In this document: positions 53,101 to 62,200 of the stretch, piece after piece
How the letters are laid out: every line of letters starts with the position of its first letter
Numbering within the stretch: the first letter of the stretch is position 1
Assembly: GCA_902495075.1 (NCBI GenBank)
Contig: CABUVO010000004.1
Span: 62,001 to 126,000, forward strand
Length of the DNA: 64,000 bases
Direction of reading: 5' to 3'
Source of the DNA: an uncultured Porphyromonadaceae bacterium
GTDB lineage: Bacteria; Bacteroidota; Bacteroidia; Bacteroidales; Muribaculaceae
Notes under the pieces: generated by a model
The model's database searches: none
The model's input: only the letters and a program-made list of their open reading frames with translations
What the model was told of the DNA's origin: nothing
Translations under genes and position numbers: made by a program

Positions 53101-53224
53101 AGACAACAGCAGTATCTATCTGCAGATCGATACAGCCTACACGCAGGATGCCACAATCATAGCACATGGAATCTATTGCAATTCAAAGAAAAAACTACGT
53201 AAAGTCAATATTCAGAAAAAGTGA
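50123..53224 (+). CDS. membrane Ser/Thr protein kinase with N-terminal tandem repeats
   Basis: 1033 residues. Residues 8-79 are five copies of a 15-residue repeat (WGNAPQESTTAGSGG). A Hanks-type kinase domain spans about 92-355: ATP lysine in YALKLY (Lys132), HRDVKPANFL (Asp223), metal-binding Asp243 in TDWGLAKM (DWG instead of DFG), then YAAPEMY. The middle region (about 375-720) is helical and unassigned. Several membrane helices follow (about 727-830 and 898-922), then a C-terminal beta-rich part (about 925-1033) that should lie outside the cytoplasm. The key residues suggest an active kinase. Its GTG/TGA overlap with the next gene (53,221-53,224) implies coupled expression with the AAA+ protein. 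Confidence 0.88.
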   Translation: MANQKPSWGNAPQESTTAGSGGWGNAPQESTTAGSGGWGNAPQESTTAKTGDWGNAPQESTTAKTGGWGNTPQESTTGGQPKQSAGKKGDCPVYSFYILNGLTFSVKRVISDQSGEAIIFEVENGGNLYALKLYRRGVVPNHDVLQRIMEQRGNGLLVDIYAHGQWHDDVGGGDYHYEVMEHCCGGSLANVNVHGDEEKLRMLAARMASALDFAHSKGVLHRDVKPANFLFVDKEQTRFVLTDWGLAKMLDKDRRTVTDAGRTKIYAAPEMYTYIPGTPTYVGPKADFFSMGMTLMALWMGEGRLLADETKLVHDKQEETLPYPQRGEMSDHMLGLIKALTRRNPDVRAGFDEMIRWSKGESIFQEKEDDSLAEFKIIFNATAGLIAHTPKELSDMMWTDRELAKKYLYSDKIAKWFRDIERPELAMAMEDITENRFPGNRDEGLYAACLTLNPEMPYTFIQNGKRIEIHNLKELGEALGNYTISDISGLTSPAFLMWVAIQDPALAGKAMKKPNDWWYITYTLTPDRSFYFSPLATSDYGSVQQLAQRIVDEISGVKKAGPLLDSVAPGFEKSRLYAYLSAKGQYDSQIKWIEYCLELNSQDNKKKFAPYTLRVARFKAATGLLGKVPPITIDGHTFEKPKDIEQTDMSEISSDDQDILADWLALFYQEDPNADYKKKSYLKRTSEYSDALDSLPECSYCLQSEDSATDIAVAMQVNEQSWRKVKVWRWIAGIFGFLPLLIMCAAGIYLTVTMGALDFSDSLATVGYWVGIGVGGLIFLGMIGDDYGFILGAIAGVVAFILVKLAFTFLGFIVPWLVIGLMLVSLIFLGKRVFLGGKKYFDDQYSDLDWDEAVERYFVGIRFDCLDKVFPINVPDDYPVCVINESSERAYAELPGVRRSALFMLAMALVGGVLCWFTARGINNPVEKSPAGIELLQGNFRGDIEGTPATIDFRALKDGELEAVMSIDYRSGNTRQTMAGKTAAAFPVVLPKTDNSSIYLQIDTAYTQDATIIAHGIYCNSKKKLRKVNIQKK
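50144..50358 (+). repeat. 45-bp in-frame minisatellite in the kinase gene
   Basis: Five tandem 45-base units starting at 50,144, 50,189, 50,234, 50,279 and 50,324 (last one partial), each encoding WGNAPQESTTA plus four variable residues. The unit length is a multiple of three, so copy-number changes keep the frame. Confidence 0.92.
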
Positions 53225-56200
53225 ACTGCTCGAAATGTAATAAACCGAACCGCCCCACGGCAAAATACTGCAAGTGGTGCGGCACACCGATAGCGATGGC
53301 TTCCGGCAGCGCAACCGATGCTAATCCGCTTGACACCCTTATCGACAAGAGAACAATCAGGACTCAGCTTGATGACATTGTGGAGAAAGCACGCTCCAAG
53401 CATGATTTCTGCACGCGAAACAATATTGCCTCACGAATGCAGCTCAGCTTTGTCATTACAGGCGATGCCGGCACAGGCAAAACCACTGTTGCCAAAGCCA
53501 TAACTGCTGCGCTGGCAGATGCGGGTGTGCTGAGGAGTCCGGTAGCGGAAGTCGTTAATCCCGTGGATTTCGACAACTGGATCAAGAATCTCGACAAGCA
53601 TACCGACCGACTCTCAAATTCAGCCATAATCGTGGAAGAATCGCAGAAGCTCGTGCCTGACGGCGAAGCTGAGGAGGTTGCGAAACTCGACCATATTCTT
53701 CAGGCAGCACGCCGCTGGCGCGAAGATGGCTCCAAACCCGTGGTAATCATCACCGGCAACAAACGTCTACGCAAATTCTTCAATGAGAATCCGAATTCCG
53801 CAGCAGCCATCAATTATTTCTTTGAAACTGAGGAACTGACAGTTGACGGATTGATGGAAATCGCACGCCGGCAGCTCTCTGAAAAATATAAACGGCAGCT
53901 AACACGGGAGGCGGAAGAGAAACTCCGCCGCATATTTGAAAACGATCGTCGACAGCCTGATGATGCATTGGGAGCAGGAGGACACAATGCCACAACCAGG
54001 GCGTATAACATCGATATCGCAGCAATAGGTTCTACAGACTCTTTGCTTGGTCCTGATTACGTAGAAGGGAAGGAATTCAAGCCTAAGACCCTTCCACAAG
54101 TAATGGCTGAGTTCAACAAATATGTTGGTGTGGATGAGGTTAAAAATGCCATACGCGACATTGCCAACTCCATCGCAGATGACGTGAAAGCCGGCAGACC
54201 CGCACGTGTGATGCACCATTATCAGTTTCTCGGTAATCCCGGAACGGGAAAGACTACAATGGCACGCCTTTTCGCAGAAGCCCTCAACGCATTGGGAGCA
54301 CTTCCCGTAGGGCATCTGAAAGAGGTGTCGAAAAATGACCTTGTATCCCAGTTCGTAGGAGAAACGACATCCAAAGTCGTTGAGGCATTCCAAAAGGCGA
54401 TGGGAGGCGTGCTTTTCATTGACGAGGCTTATCAGCTCGGCAATGATTCGCACGGCAAGGATGCCATAGATACCATTCTCACACAGGCTGAAAACAATCG
54501 TGGAAAACTTGTGGTGATCCTTGCCGGTTACACAAAGGAAATGGGTGAATTTGTGCAAATCAATTCCGGTATTGCCTCACGTTTCGACTCTATAATAAAT
54601 TTCCGCGACTACACTGCCGAAGAACTTACCGAAATCTTCCGTCGAATGGTAAATTCATCAAAAGAGGGATTGAGGTTGAATCCGGAAGCTGATGCGAATG
54701 TAGGAAATGTATTCAAGAAAATGTATCTCACCCGCAGCCGCACTTTCGGAAATGCCAGAGAGGTAAGGACTGTGTTTATAAAAGCTGTGGAGCGCATGAA
54801 AAACCGTCTCGCAGCCGATCCTGCCTCAGGATATTTCCTGACCATGCAAGATATTGAGGGAGAGGAAGGAAAAACCAAGTCGGTAGACGACATCCTCGCC
54901 GAACTTGACGACATGATAGGTATGGACGCGGTAAAGGATCAGCTGAGGCGCATAGCCCGCAATGTCGAGCTGAACCGCCGTAGGGCACAGACAGGTCGAG
55001 CAAATGCCAAGGTGGATAATATCCACATCGCCATCACGGGAAGTCCAGGTACGGGCAAGACTGAAATAGCAAAGCGCCTCGGACGCATATTCAAGGCGAT
55101 GGGCGTATTGTCGAAGGGGCATGTGGTGGAACGGGAGCGGAAAACCCTTCTTGATTCCATGGCTAATTCTGCCGGAGTAAATATGGACAAGGCTGTTGAT
55201 GAGGCTCTCGGAGGAGTGCTCTTTATTGACGAGGCATATAATCTCATCCCGATGGATAACCCCACAGACAAAGATAAGGACGGAACAGCCGCCGTTGAAG
55301 CACTAATGACCCGTATGAGTAACGATGCCGGCAAATTCGTAACTGTCATCGCGGGTTATAAGATGGAAATTGAAGAATTTATAGCCAACGCAAACCCGGG
55401 ACTCGCTCGGAGGTTTACCCACCGCATACATATCGAGGATTATCCTGTAAATGTGCTCGTAGATATCTTCAAGTCGCGTGCTAAAAAAGAGGGCTTTACC
55501 ATGACGGCGGATGCGGAAGAGCTGTTGCAGAAAAAGGTGCAGGAGATGCACACCGCGAAAGACAAAAACTTCGGAAATGCCGGCGCAATGATGAAGCTTT
55601 TCAACCAGACGCTTGAACGTCAGGCAGACCGACTCGGCGAATGCATGGACGAACTTACCGACGACCAGATGTTTACCATCGAGGCGGCAGATATCCCCTA
55701 TGAATCGCCCAAGAAGGTGGATATCAAGCAGTGTATGCAGGAGCTTGACGGACTCGTCGGACTTGCTTCCGTAAAGAAAATCGTGCATGACCTTGCTGAT
55801 GCCATCACTATCGAACAGGAACGCGCGGCAATGGAAGGAAGGCAGCCGAGGGTGCCTATGAGCCACTATCTCTTCTTAGGCAATCCGGGAACAGGCAAAA
55901 CCACTGTGGCTCGCATTATGGGCGATATTTTCTATTCATTAGGTCTGCTGCCGAGCAACAAACTTGTGGAAGTCAAGCCTTCTGACATGATAATCGGTTT
56001 GGTAGGTCAGACAGGTGCCCAAACCCGCAAGGTTGTGAACCGTGGTCTCGGAGGAGTGCTCTTCATAGACGAGGCTTACGGGCTCAATGACGGCGGCTTC
56101 GGCACCAAGGATGCTTCTCCCGAATTGCTGACATTGCTCAACGATTATCGGGGTAAAATGGTTTGCATCGCCGCCGGATACCCACGTGAGATGGCTGAAT

Positions 56201-56523
56201 GGCAGGCAACGAACTCCGGTCTCGACCGTCGTTTTGATGTCAAAGTCCATTTCGAAGACTATAACGCCGATGAGCTTGCAGTCATCTTTCTCAATCTCCT
56301 TAGGAAAGAGAGTATGCATATCGATGAATTTGCAGAAGAGGAGATGCGTGATTATTTCCGCACCCTTGTCTTCAACAAAGGGGCAAATTTCGGCAATGCA
56401 GCTGAAGCTGTGAATTATTTCAACAAAGTTAAAATTAATCAGGGACGCCGCCTGCGCAGAATGTCCTCACACGACCGTGAGGAACTATACTGGCTGCGTC
56501 GCGAAGACATGACAATAGAATGA
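53221..56523 (+). CDS. zinc-ribbon protein with four AAA+ ATPase modules (CbxX/CfxQ type)
   Basis: 1100 residues from a GTG at 53,221 that overlaps the kinase stop. An N-terminal zinc ribbon (CSKCNKP...CKWCGTP, about 3-21) is followed by four P-loops: GDAGTGKTT (about 81), GNPGTGKTT (about 339), GSPGTGKTE (about 607) and GNPGTGKTT (about 887). The last three have the CbxX/CfxQ-type Walker B GGVLFIDEAY and sensor-like NRG/AGY segments. The first is divergent (IIVEESQ). CbxX-type ATPases remodel protein complexes; single- and double-module versions (rubisco activase CbbX, EccA, SpoVK) are known, four in one chain is unusual. It is probably a remodelling motor controlled by the kinase/phosphatase pair. 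Confidence 0.87.
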   Translation: MNCSKCNKPNRPTAKYCKWCGTPIAMASGSATDANPLDTLIDKRTIRTQLDDIVEKARSKHDFCTRNNIASRMQLSFVITGDAGTGKTTVAKAITAALADAGVLRSPVAEVVNPVDFDNWIKNLDKHTDRLSNSAIIVEESQKLVPDGEAEEVAKLDHILQAARRWREDGSKPVVIITGNKRLRKFFNENPNSAAAINYFFETEELTVDGLMEIARRQLSEKYKRQLTREAEEKLRRIFENDRRQPDDALGAGGHNATTRAYNIDIAAIGSTDSLLGPDYVEGKEFKPKTLPQVMAEFNKYVGVDEVKNAIRDIANSIADDVKAGRPARVMHHYQFLGNPGTGKTTMARLFAEALNALGALPVGHLKEVSKNDLVSQFVGETTSKVVEAFQKAMGGVLFIDEAYQLGNDSHGKDAIDTILTQAENNRGKLVVILAGYTKEMGEFVQINSGIASRFDSIINFRDYTAEELTEIFRRMVNSSKEGLRLNPEADANVGNVFKKMYLTRSRTFGNAREVRTVFIKAVERMKNRLAADPASGYFLTMQDIEGEEGKTKSVDDILAELDDMIGMDAVKDQLRRIARNVELNRRRAQTGRANAKVDNIHIAITGSPGTGKTEIAKRLGRIFKAMGVLSKGHVVERERKTLLDSMANSAGVNMDKAVDEALGGVLFIDEAYNLIPMDNPTDKDKDGTAAVEALMTRMSNDAGKFVTVIAGYKMEIEEFIANANPGLARRFTHRIHIEDYPVNVLVDIFKSRAKKEGFTMTADAEELLQKKVQEMHTAKDKNFGNAGAMMKLFNQTLERQADRLGECMDELTDDQMFTIEAADIPYESPKKVDIKQCMQELDGLVGLASVKKIVHDLADAITIEQERAAMEGRQPRVPMSHYLFLGNPGTGKTTVARIMGDIFYSLGLLPSNKLVEVKPSDMIIGLVGQTGAQTRKVVNRGLGGVLFIDEAYGLNDGGFGTKDASPELLTLLNDYRGKMVCIAAGYPREMAEWQATNSGLDRRFDVKVHFEDYNADELAVIFLNLLRKESMHIDEFAEEEMRDYFRTLVFNKGANFGNAAEAVNYFNKVKINQGRRLRRMSSHDREELYWLRREDMTIE

Positions 56524-57026
56524 AGTGCTATCATTGCAAACAACAGATCGATGATGATTCGCTCTACTGCGACCAGTGTGGCGAACAGATATTTATTTGT
56601 CCCGACTGCGGCATTCCGGGGAAAGGGGCAGGAAAACGTTGCGGTCAATGCGGCAAGCCGCTTGTGGCAGCCGGTTCTAAAGCCGCTTCCGCGTCTCAAA
56701 CGGGGAGCACACCTCCTCCGGATACTTCCTCTTCACCTCGTGCCGCCACGCGCCTTGTAAGCCGCGAAATGGGGCTTACAATTGATCTTTCCGATGGCTT
56801 GGTGCTCGGTCGCCTTGAGGGTCGCTATGCTTCGATGCTGGCACCGCTGAAATTCCTTTCGGCACGCCATGCCAGTATCCGGCGCGATCCGCAAGGATGG
56901 ATAATCACCGACGAAGGCTCCCGCAACGGCACCGCAGTCAACGGACAATGGTGTTTCTCTCCCCTGCATTTTAATATAGGCGACACCATCCGCTTCGCTA
57001 ATTCTTATGATTTTATAGCCGAATGA
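56520..57026 (+). CDS. zinc-ribbon/FHA domain protein
   Basis: 168 residues. Double zinc ribbon at the N-terminus (CYHCKQQ...YCDQCGEQ and CPDCGIP...RCGQCGKP, about 3-48). A Ser/Pro-rich linker follows, then a forkhead-associated domain (about 82-168) with the phosphothreonine-binding pattern LGR...SARHASI...SRNGTAVNG. It should recognise proteins phosphorylated by the neighbouring kinase. Overlaps both neighbours by ATGA. Confidence 0.9.
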   Translation: MKCYHCKQQIDDDSLYCDQCGEQIFICPDCGIPGKGAGKRCGQCGKPLVAAGSKAASASQTGSTPPPDTSSSPRAATRLVSREMGLTIDLSDGLVLGRLEGRYASMLAPLKFLSARHASIRRDPQGWIITDEGSRNGTAVNGQWCFSPLHFNIGDTIRFANSYDFIAE

Positions 57027-57721
57027 GACTTACATACCATGCCATAAGCCACCGCGGACTCATACGCGCAAACAACGAGGACACAATCCTCGTTGGGAAT
57101 CAGATATTACGTGACAATGCCGACTCTTTCAGCTTTGACATTCCTGAAGGAGGCATTGTCTTTCCCGCCATTGTGTGTGACGGAGTGGGAGGCAACGCCC
57201 GGGGCGAGGAAGCCTCGATGGCTGCCTGCGAAGGCTTCCGCTCATTTTTCGAGAAACTATCGCCTGACACAGACCAAAATGAGCTTATCATGAAACTGAA
57301 AGGAGAGATACAGCGCGTCAACGAAAACATTCTCGCAGAAGCTGCCGGTTGCGGCATGTCTTCTACCTTGACGGGGCTGCTCATATGCGGAGAGAATGCC
57401 TTCGTGCTCAATGCAGGCGATTCGCGGGTGTACAGACTACGCTACGAAAATCTGAAACAAATGACACGAGAGCACACCATGGAAAGTGGCGGCCGTCGTG
57501 TCATTACAAATTGCATGGGAATGCCAAGTGTCACACTTGACATCACTCTTACTGCCATCGTGCCGGGCGATATATTCGTAGTCTGCTCCGATGGTCTCTT
57601 CGATATGGTTTCCGACCCCGAAATCGCTGAGAATGCCGCCTCCGCGGAAGCTTTGCTCTCCTTAGCTCTCAACAATGGAGGATATGACAATACCTCAATC
57701 ATAACCCTCCGGTTCGATTAA
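57023..57721 (+). CDS. PP2C-type Ser/Thr phosphatase
   Basis: 232 residues. Metal-binding and catalytic motifs of bacterial PP2C are present: RANNEDTILV, VCDGVGGNARGEEAS, LNAGDSRVYRL, VVCSDGLFDMV and GYDNTSIITLRF. Cytoplasmic. It should reverse the kinase's phosphorylation. Start overlaps the FHA gene as ATGA; it is the last gene of the coupled set. The 357 bases after it hold a MITE-like element and the promoter of the next gene. Confidence 0.94.
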   Translation: MRLTYHAISHRGLIRANNEDTILVGNQILRDNADSFSFDIPEGGIVFPAIVCDGVGGNARGEEASMAACEGFRSFFEKLSPDTDQNELIMKLKGEIQRVNENILAEAAGCGMSSTLTGLLICGENAFVLNAGDSRVYRLRYENLKQMTREHTMESGGRRVITNCMGMPSVTLDITLTAIVPGDIFVVCSDGLFDMVSDPEIAENAASAEALLSLALNNGGYDNTSIITLRFD

Positions 57722-57761
57722 GGCTTCATCCTGAGATTCAGCATCAGATAAGTTCATGGAT

Positions 57762-57946
57762 TTAAGTAAGTGTTGGGAATTAGCTTATATTAAATTTTAG
57801 GAGATTTTGAGATGATTTCTTGATTTAGAAGAAGGAGCATAGCGGGCTATGTGACTGATGAGAAAACGAGAAAGCATCCAAAAGATTCAAAATTTAAATA
57901 AGCAAAACATTTACTTACTATAAACTAATTTTCAATACTTACTTAA
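57762..57946. mobile_element. MITE-like element, copy B (185 bp)
   Basis: Terminal repeats at 57,762-57,783 and 57,925-57,946 match over 22 positions with three differences, all compatible with G-U pairing as RNA. TTTTGAGATG (57,805), AAGGAGCATA (57,832) and GACTGA (57,853) lie 43, 70 and 91 bases from the left end, exactly as in copy A at 38,664. The internal hairpin is CATAG-CGGG-CTATG here and CATAT-AGGC-ATATG in copy A, so the closing pair has changed in a compensated way. Confidence 0.8.
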
Positions 57947-57956
57947 CACAGATATG

Positions 57957-57988
57957 TTTGCATAATCAGGATTAATTGGCTAACTTTG
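57957..57988 (+). promoter_or_regulatory. promoter of the FGE-like protein gene
   Basis: TTTG (57,957-57,960), 20 bases, TAACTTTG (57,981-57,988): an exact consensus pair, ten bases beyond the end of the MITE-like element. It gives a leader of roughly 85 bases. Confidence 0.82.
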
Positions 57989-58078
57989 TTCTATCACTTG
58001 CCTTAAGTGAACTTTCTTCTTTCTTCTGGAAAGCGTGAATTTCCAATCTGTGTTTTCAAAATCCAACTAAATATCAAC

Positions 58079-59116
58079 ATGATGAAAAAGTTTTTCTTGA
58101 TTTCAGCCTTATTGCTTGCCGGTATATGCTTTGCAGCGCAAGCAGATCTCGCCAAGGTCAAACTCAAAAATGGCGTAGAACTTACCGGCACACTCATTTC
58201 GATGGATCCCACCGATAAAATCGTAATCGAGATTGGCGGCACTCAATCCACCATCAAGATGACAGATGTTGAATCCGTGGAGAAAGTGGCAGAACCCACT
58301 GCAGCAGCGCCTGCAACCGCACCGGCAGCCGCAGCTTCACCGGAAGATACCCTGCCAAAAGAAAAAATTGTCAATATCGCAGGACACGATGTGAAATTCG
58401 TACTTGTTCCAAGCAGCACTTTTTCGTATGGCTATGATGGTCCCGGAAGCCGTGTGATCGACAGCGAGCCGGTGCATGAAGTAGAGGTAGCCCCTTTCTA
58501 TGTCAGTGCTGATCCCGTGTCGGTTGACCTGGCAAAAGACATCATCGGTTCAGATCCTTGGAGTGAATATACATATAGCTTTGACGAGAATGGATTGAAG
58601 AATTATGCCAAAGTCGGACTTGATTTGGCATATGAAAAAGACCTTGACAAATTAAAGAAGATCGCTTTCTTCTATCCGTCGTTCAATAAAATGGATATCC
58701 AAAATTCGGCTGGGAAACTCGCAAAGGAAGGAGAATCTTTCCCATCTGCCAAGAACTTTATCGCTGCATTGCAAGAGAAAGCAGGGAAAGATGTAAAATT
58801 GCTTAACGAAGTGCAATATGCTTCTCTGATTAAACAGGAAATAGATGGCATTAACTTCCCGATGAATCCTGAAGTGATGATGTCTGTATACATGAACCAA
58901 CGCAAAAATCCGGCGGTTGACAAATATATGACAAAGGGTCTCGACATGATTGTCTACCCCGGTGGCTTCAGAAGTAATGTGAAGGTTAATAAACTTGATT
59001 ACCGCGCAAGCTTAGGCATTCATAAGGTTGACAAGAAGAAGAAACAAGTAGTGTTCTACAATTACGGTCTCGGTCATATCATAGGTCCGATGCATCTTGT
59101 TATGCCTGCCAAATAA
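58079..59116 (+). CDS. secreted protein with SH3-like and FGE/sulfatase-modifying-like segments
   Basis: 345 residues from the ATG at 58,079, which opens a signal peptide (MMKKFFLISALLLAGICFAAQA); a further 24 in-frame codons upstream are not signal-like. Residues about 22-70 form a small beta domain (KVKLKNGVELTGTLISMDPTDKIVIEIGG). An Ala/Pro linker (TAAAPATAPAAAAS) precedes a region (about 95-345) whose start (VKFVLVPSSTFSYGYDGPGS...EPVHEVEVAPFYVSADPVSV) resembles the formylglycine-generating enzyme fold. The catalytic cysteines of true FGE are not evident, so it is likely a non-catalytic relative. Such domains sometimes accompany bacterial Ser/Thr kinases; here it lies 358 bases after the PP2C gene but has its own promoter. 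Confidence 0.68.
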   Translation: MMKKFFLISALLLAGICFAAQADLAKVKLKNGVELTGTLISMDPTDKIVIEIGGTQSTIKMTDVESVEKVAEPTAAAPATAPAAAASPEDTLPKEKIVNIAGHDVKFVLVPSSTFSYGYDGPGSRVIDSEPVHEVEVAPFYVSADPVSVDLAKDIIGSDPWSEYTYSFDENGLKNYAKVGLDLAYEKDLDKLKKIAFFYPSFNKMDIQNSAGKLAKEGESFPSAKNFIAALQEKAGKDVKLLNEVQYASLIKQEIDGINFPMNPEVMMSVYMNQRKNPAVDKYMTKGLDMIVYPGGFRSNVKVNKLDYRASLGIHKVDKKKKQVVFYNYGLGHIIGPMHLVMPAK

Positions 59117-59140
59117 TCTTTCAAAAACAGCCTATAGACA

Positions 59141-59180
59141 AAGGCGGCTTCGCAAATGGCATATTTTGCGAAGCCGCTTT
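59141..59180. terminator. bidirectional terminator
   Basis: Perfect 13-base arms GCGGCTTCGCAAA/TTTGCGAAGCCGC (59,144-59,156 and 59,165-59,177), flanked by AA on the left and TTT on the right. It ends the FGE-like gene (plus) and carB (minus), which converge here. Confidence 0.85.
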
Positions 59181-59209
59181 CATTATTGTCAAACTAATGA
59201 AAACTTAAA

Positions 59210-62200
59210 TCAATACTCGTCCCAGCTCTTGATCTTGATGTCTGAGAGGGGAATCTCGCAGAAGGCGCGGATGAAGGCGGAGGCGAGACGAGCGTTTGTA
59301 AGCAAGGGGATGTTAAGGTCGATTGCTGCGCGACGAACCTTGTAGCCGTTGCTAAGCTCTTTCGGAGTCAAATTCTTCGGGATATTGACCACCAACTCAA
59401 TCTCCTTGTTGTGGAGCATTTCAAGCGCCTGTGGGTGCCTTCCGTCGCTCGGGAGGTATACTTGTATTGCCGGCACTCCATTTTCCGCTAAAAAGCGCTG
59501 TGTGCCCTCTGTGGCGTATATTACATATCCCTTACGATGGAGCATCCTTGCCGGTTCAAGAAGATCTACCTTCGAACGGGCTGTTCCTCCGCTTATCAGG
59601 ACGGTTTTCTTCGGTATCGTATATCCTACGGAAAGCATCGACTTCAGGATCGCCTCGGATGTGTCATCGCCGATACATCCGACCTCACCCGTTGACGACA
59701 TATCCACACCAAGCACGGGGTCAGCGCCTTGCAGACGTGAGAAGGAGAATTGCGACGCCTTGATACCTACATAATCGAGATCGAAGGCGGATTTAGCTGG
59801 CTTGTCAACATTCAGACCGAGCATCACGCGAGTAGCCGTGTCGATAAAGTTCTGCTTGGAAACCTTGGAAACAAAGGGGAAGCTGCGCGACGCCCTCAGG
59901 TTACATTCGATAACCTTAATGTCGTTATCTTTCGCAAGGAACTGGATGTTGAAAGGTCCGGAAATATGAAGAGCGGCAGCGATGCGTCCCGAAATCTTCT
60001 TTATCCTGCGCATTGTCTCCACATAGAGTTTCTGCGGCGGGAACTGGATTGTTGCGTCTCCGGAATGCACACCTGCAAACTCAATATGTTCGGAGATTGC
60101 GTAAAGCTTGATGTCTCCGTTCTGAGCCACGGCATCCATCTCAATTTCCTTCGCACCCTGTATGAATTCGGTAACAACCACAGGATGCTGTTTCGACACA
60201 TTTGCAGCCAACTTGAGGAATCGCTGAAGCTCATCCTCGTTGGAACATACGTTCATTGCAGCTCCGGAAAGCACGTATGAAGGACGCACAAGCACCGGGA
60301 AACCGACCTCCTCCATAAAGAGATCGATATCAGCCATTGACGTTAGCTCGCGCCAGCGAGGTTGATCAACGCCGATAGAGTCGCAAAGAGAGGAGAACTT
60401 ATTGCGGTCTTCCGCATTGTCGATATCCTTTGCCTGAGTACCGAGAATGTTGACCTTCGCGGCATCGAGACGCATGGCGAGATTGTTAGGAATCTGACCA
60501 CCGGTAGAGAGGATTACACCGTGAGGCACCTCAAGTTCGAGAATATCCATCACGCGCTCATATGTAAGCTCGTCGAAATAAAGACGCTCACACATGTCGT
60601 AATCGGTCGATACAGTCTCTGGGTTATAATTTATCATCACGGGGCGATAACCGGCTTCTGCCACGGTCATAAGGGCATTCACGCCGCACCAGTCGAACTC
60701 TACGGAGCTTCCAATGCGGTAAGCACCGGAACCGAGCACAACAACCGAACGTTTGTCGCCGAGGTATTTCACGTCATTCTGCGCGCCGTTATATGTGAGG
60801 TACAGATAATTGGTCTGTGCCGGATATTCAGCTGCGAGAGTATCAATCTGTTTAACCACCGGACGGATGCCACGGCGCAGACGATCTGCACGCACGATAT
60901 TCGAAAGTTCGGCGCTACGGCGGTTCATATCTTCGCCCCAAAGAGCGCGACCAATCTGGAAATCACTGAATCCCTGGCTCTTCGCGCGCTTCATCAGTTC
61001 ATCTGAAACCTCTTCGAGAGAGGAGAGCGATTCAAGCTCGCAACATGTGGTATAAACGATATGCAGTTTCTCAAGAAACCAGCGGTCGATCTTAGTCAGT
61101 TCATGTATTCTGTCTACAGTGTATCCTTTGCGGAAAGCCTCTTCGATTACGAATATTCGTTTATCCGTCGGTTCGCTGAGCGATTTGTCTATGTCATCAA
61201 TCTTGATAGGTTTGTTCTCCACGAATCCGTGCATTCCCTGCCCTATCATGCGGAGACCTTTCTGGATTACTTCCTCAAAGGTGCGCCCTATCGCCATCAC
61301 CTCTCCCACGGATTTCATCGAACTGCCGATCTCACGACGCACACCATGGAATTTACCAAGGTCCCAGCGCGGAATCTTGCAGACGATGTAATCGAGTGCC
61401 GGCTCAAAGAATGCAGAAGTTGAACGGGTCACAGAGTTCTTAAGATCAAACAGGCCATAGCCGAGACCAAGTTTTGCAGCAACGAAAGCCAACGGATATC
61501 CGGTGGCTTTTGATGCCAAAGCCGAAGAGCGGGAGAGTCGGGCGTTGACCTCGATCACACGGTAATCCATAGATTCGGGGTCGAAAGCATACTGCACGTT
61601 ACACTCACCAACGATTCCGATGTGACGGATAATCTTGATGGCGAGCTTGCGAAGCATGTGATAGTCTTCGTTTGAAAGAGTCTGTGATGGTGCCACTACG
61701 ATACTCTCACCGGTATGGATGCCGAGAGGGTCGAAGTTCTCCATATTGCAGACGGTGATACAGTTGTCGAAACGGTCGCGCACCACCTCATATTCTACTT
61801 CCTTCCACCCTTTGAGACTCTTCTCTACCAATACCTGCGGAGAGAAGGAGAGTGCCTGCTCCACGAGCGAGATCAGTTCCTCGCGATTGTCGCAGAAACC
61901 GCTGCCAAGACCACCGAGAGCGTATGCCGCGCGGATGATGACAGGATATCCGAGACGGTCGGCAGCAACAAGAGCCGCCTCTACAGATTCCACAGCTTCG
62001 CTCTTGATTGTCTTCACATCTATCTCGTCGAGCTTCTTGACGAAGAGCTCACGGTCTTCAGTGTCCATAATGGCACGTACCGGCGTACCGAGCACCTTGA
62101 CATTATATTTCTCCAGAACACCGGATTCGTAGAGTTTCACTCCACAGTTGAGCGCTGTCTGACCACCGAAAGCGAGAAAGATACCATCGGGACGCTCTTT

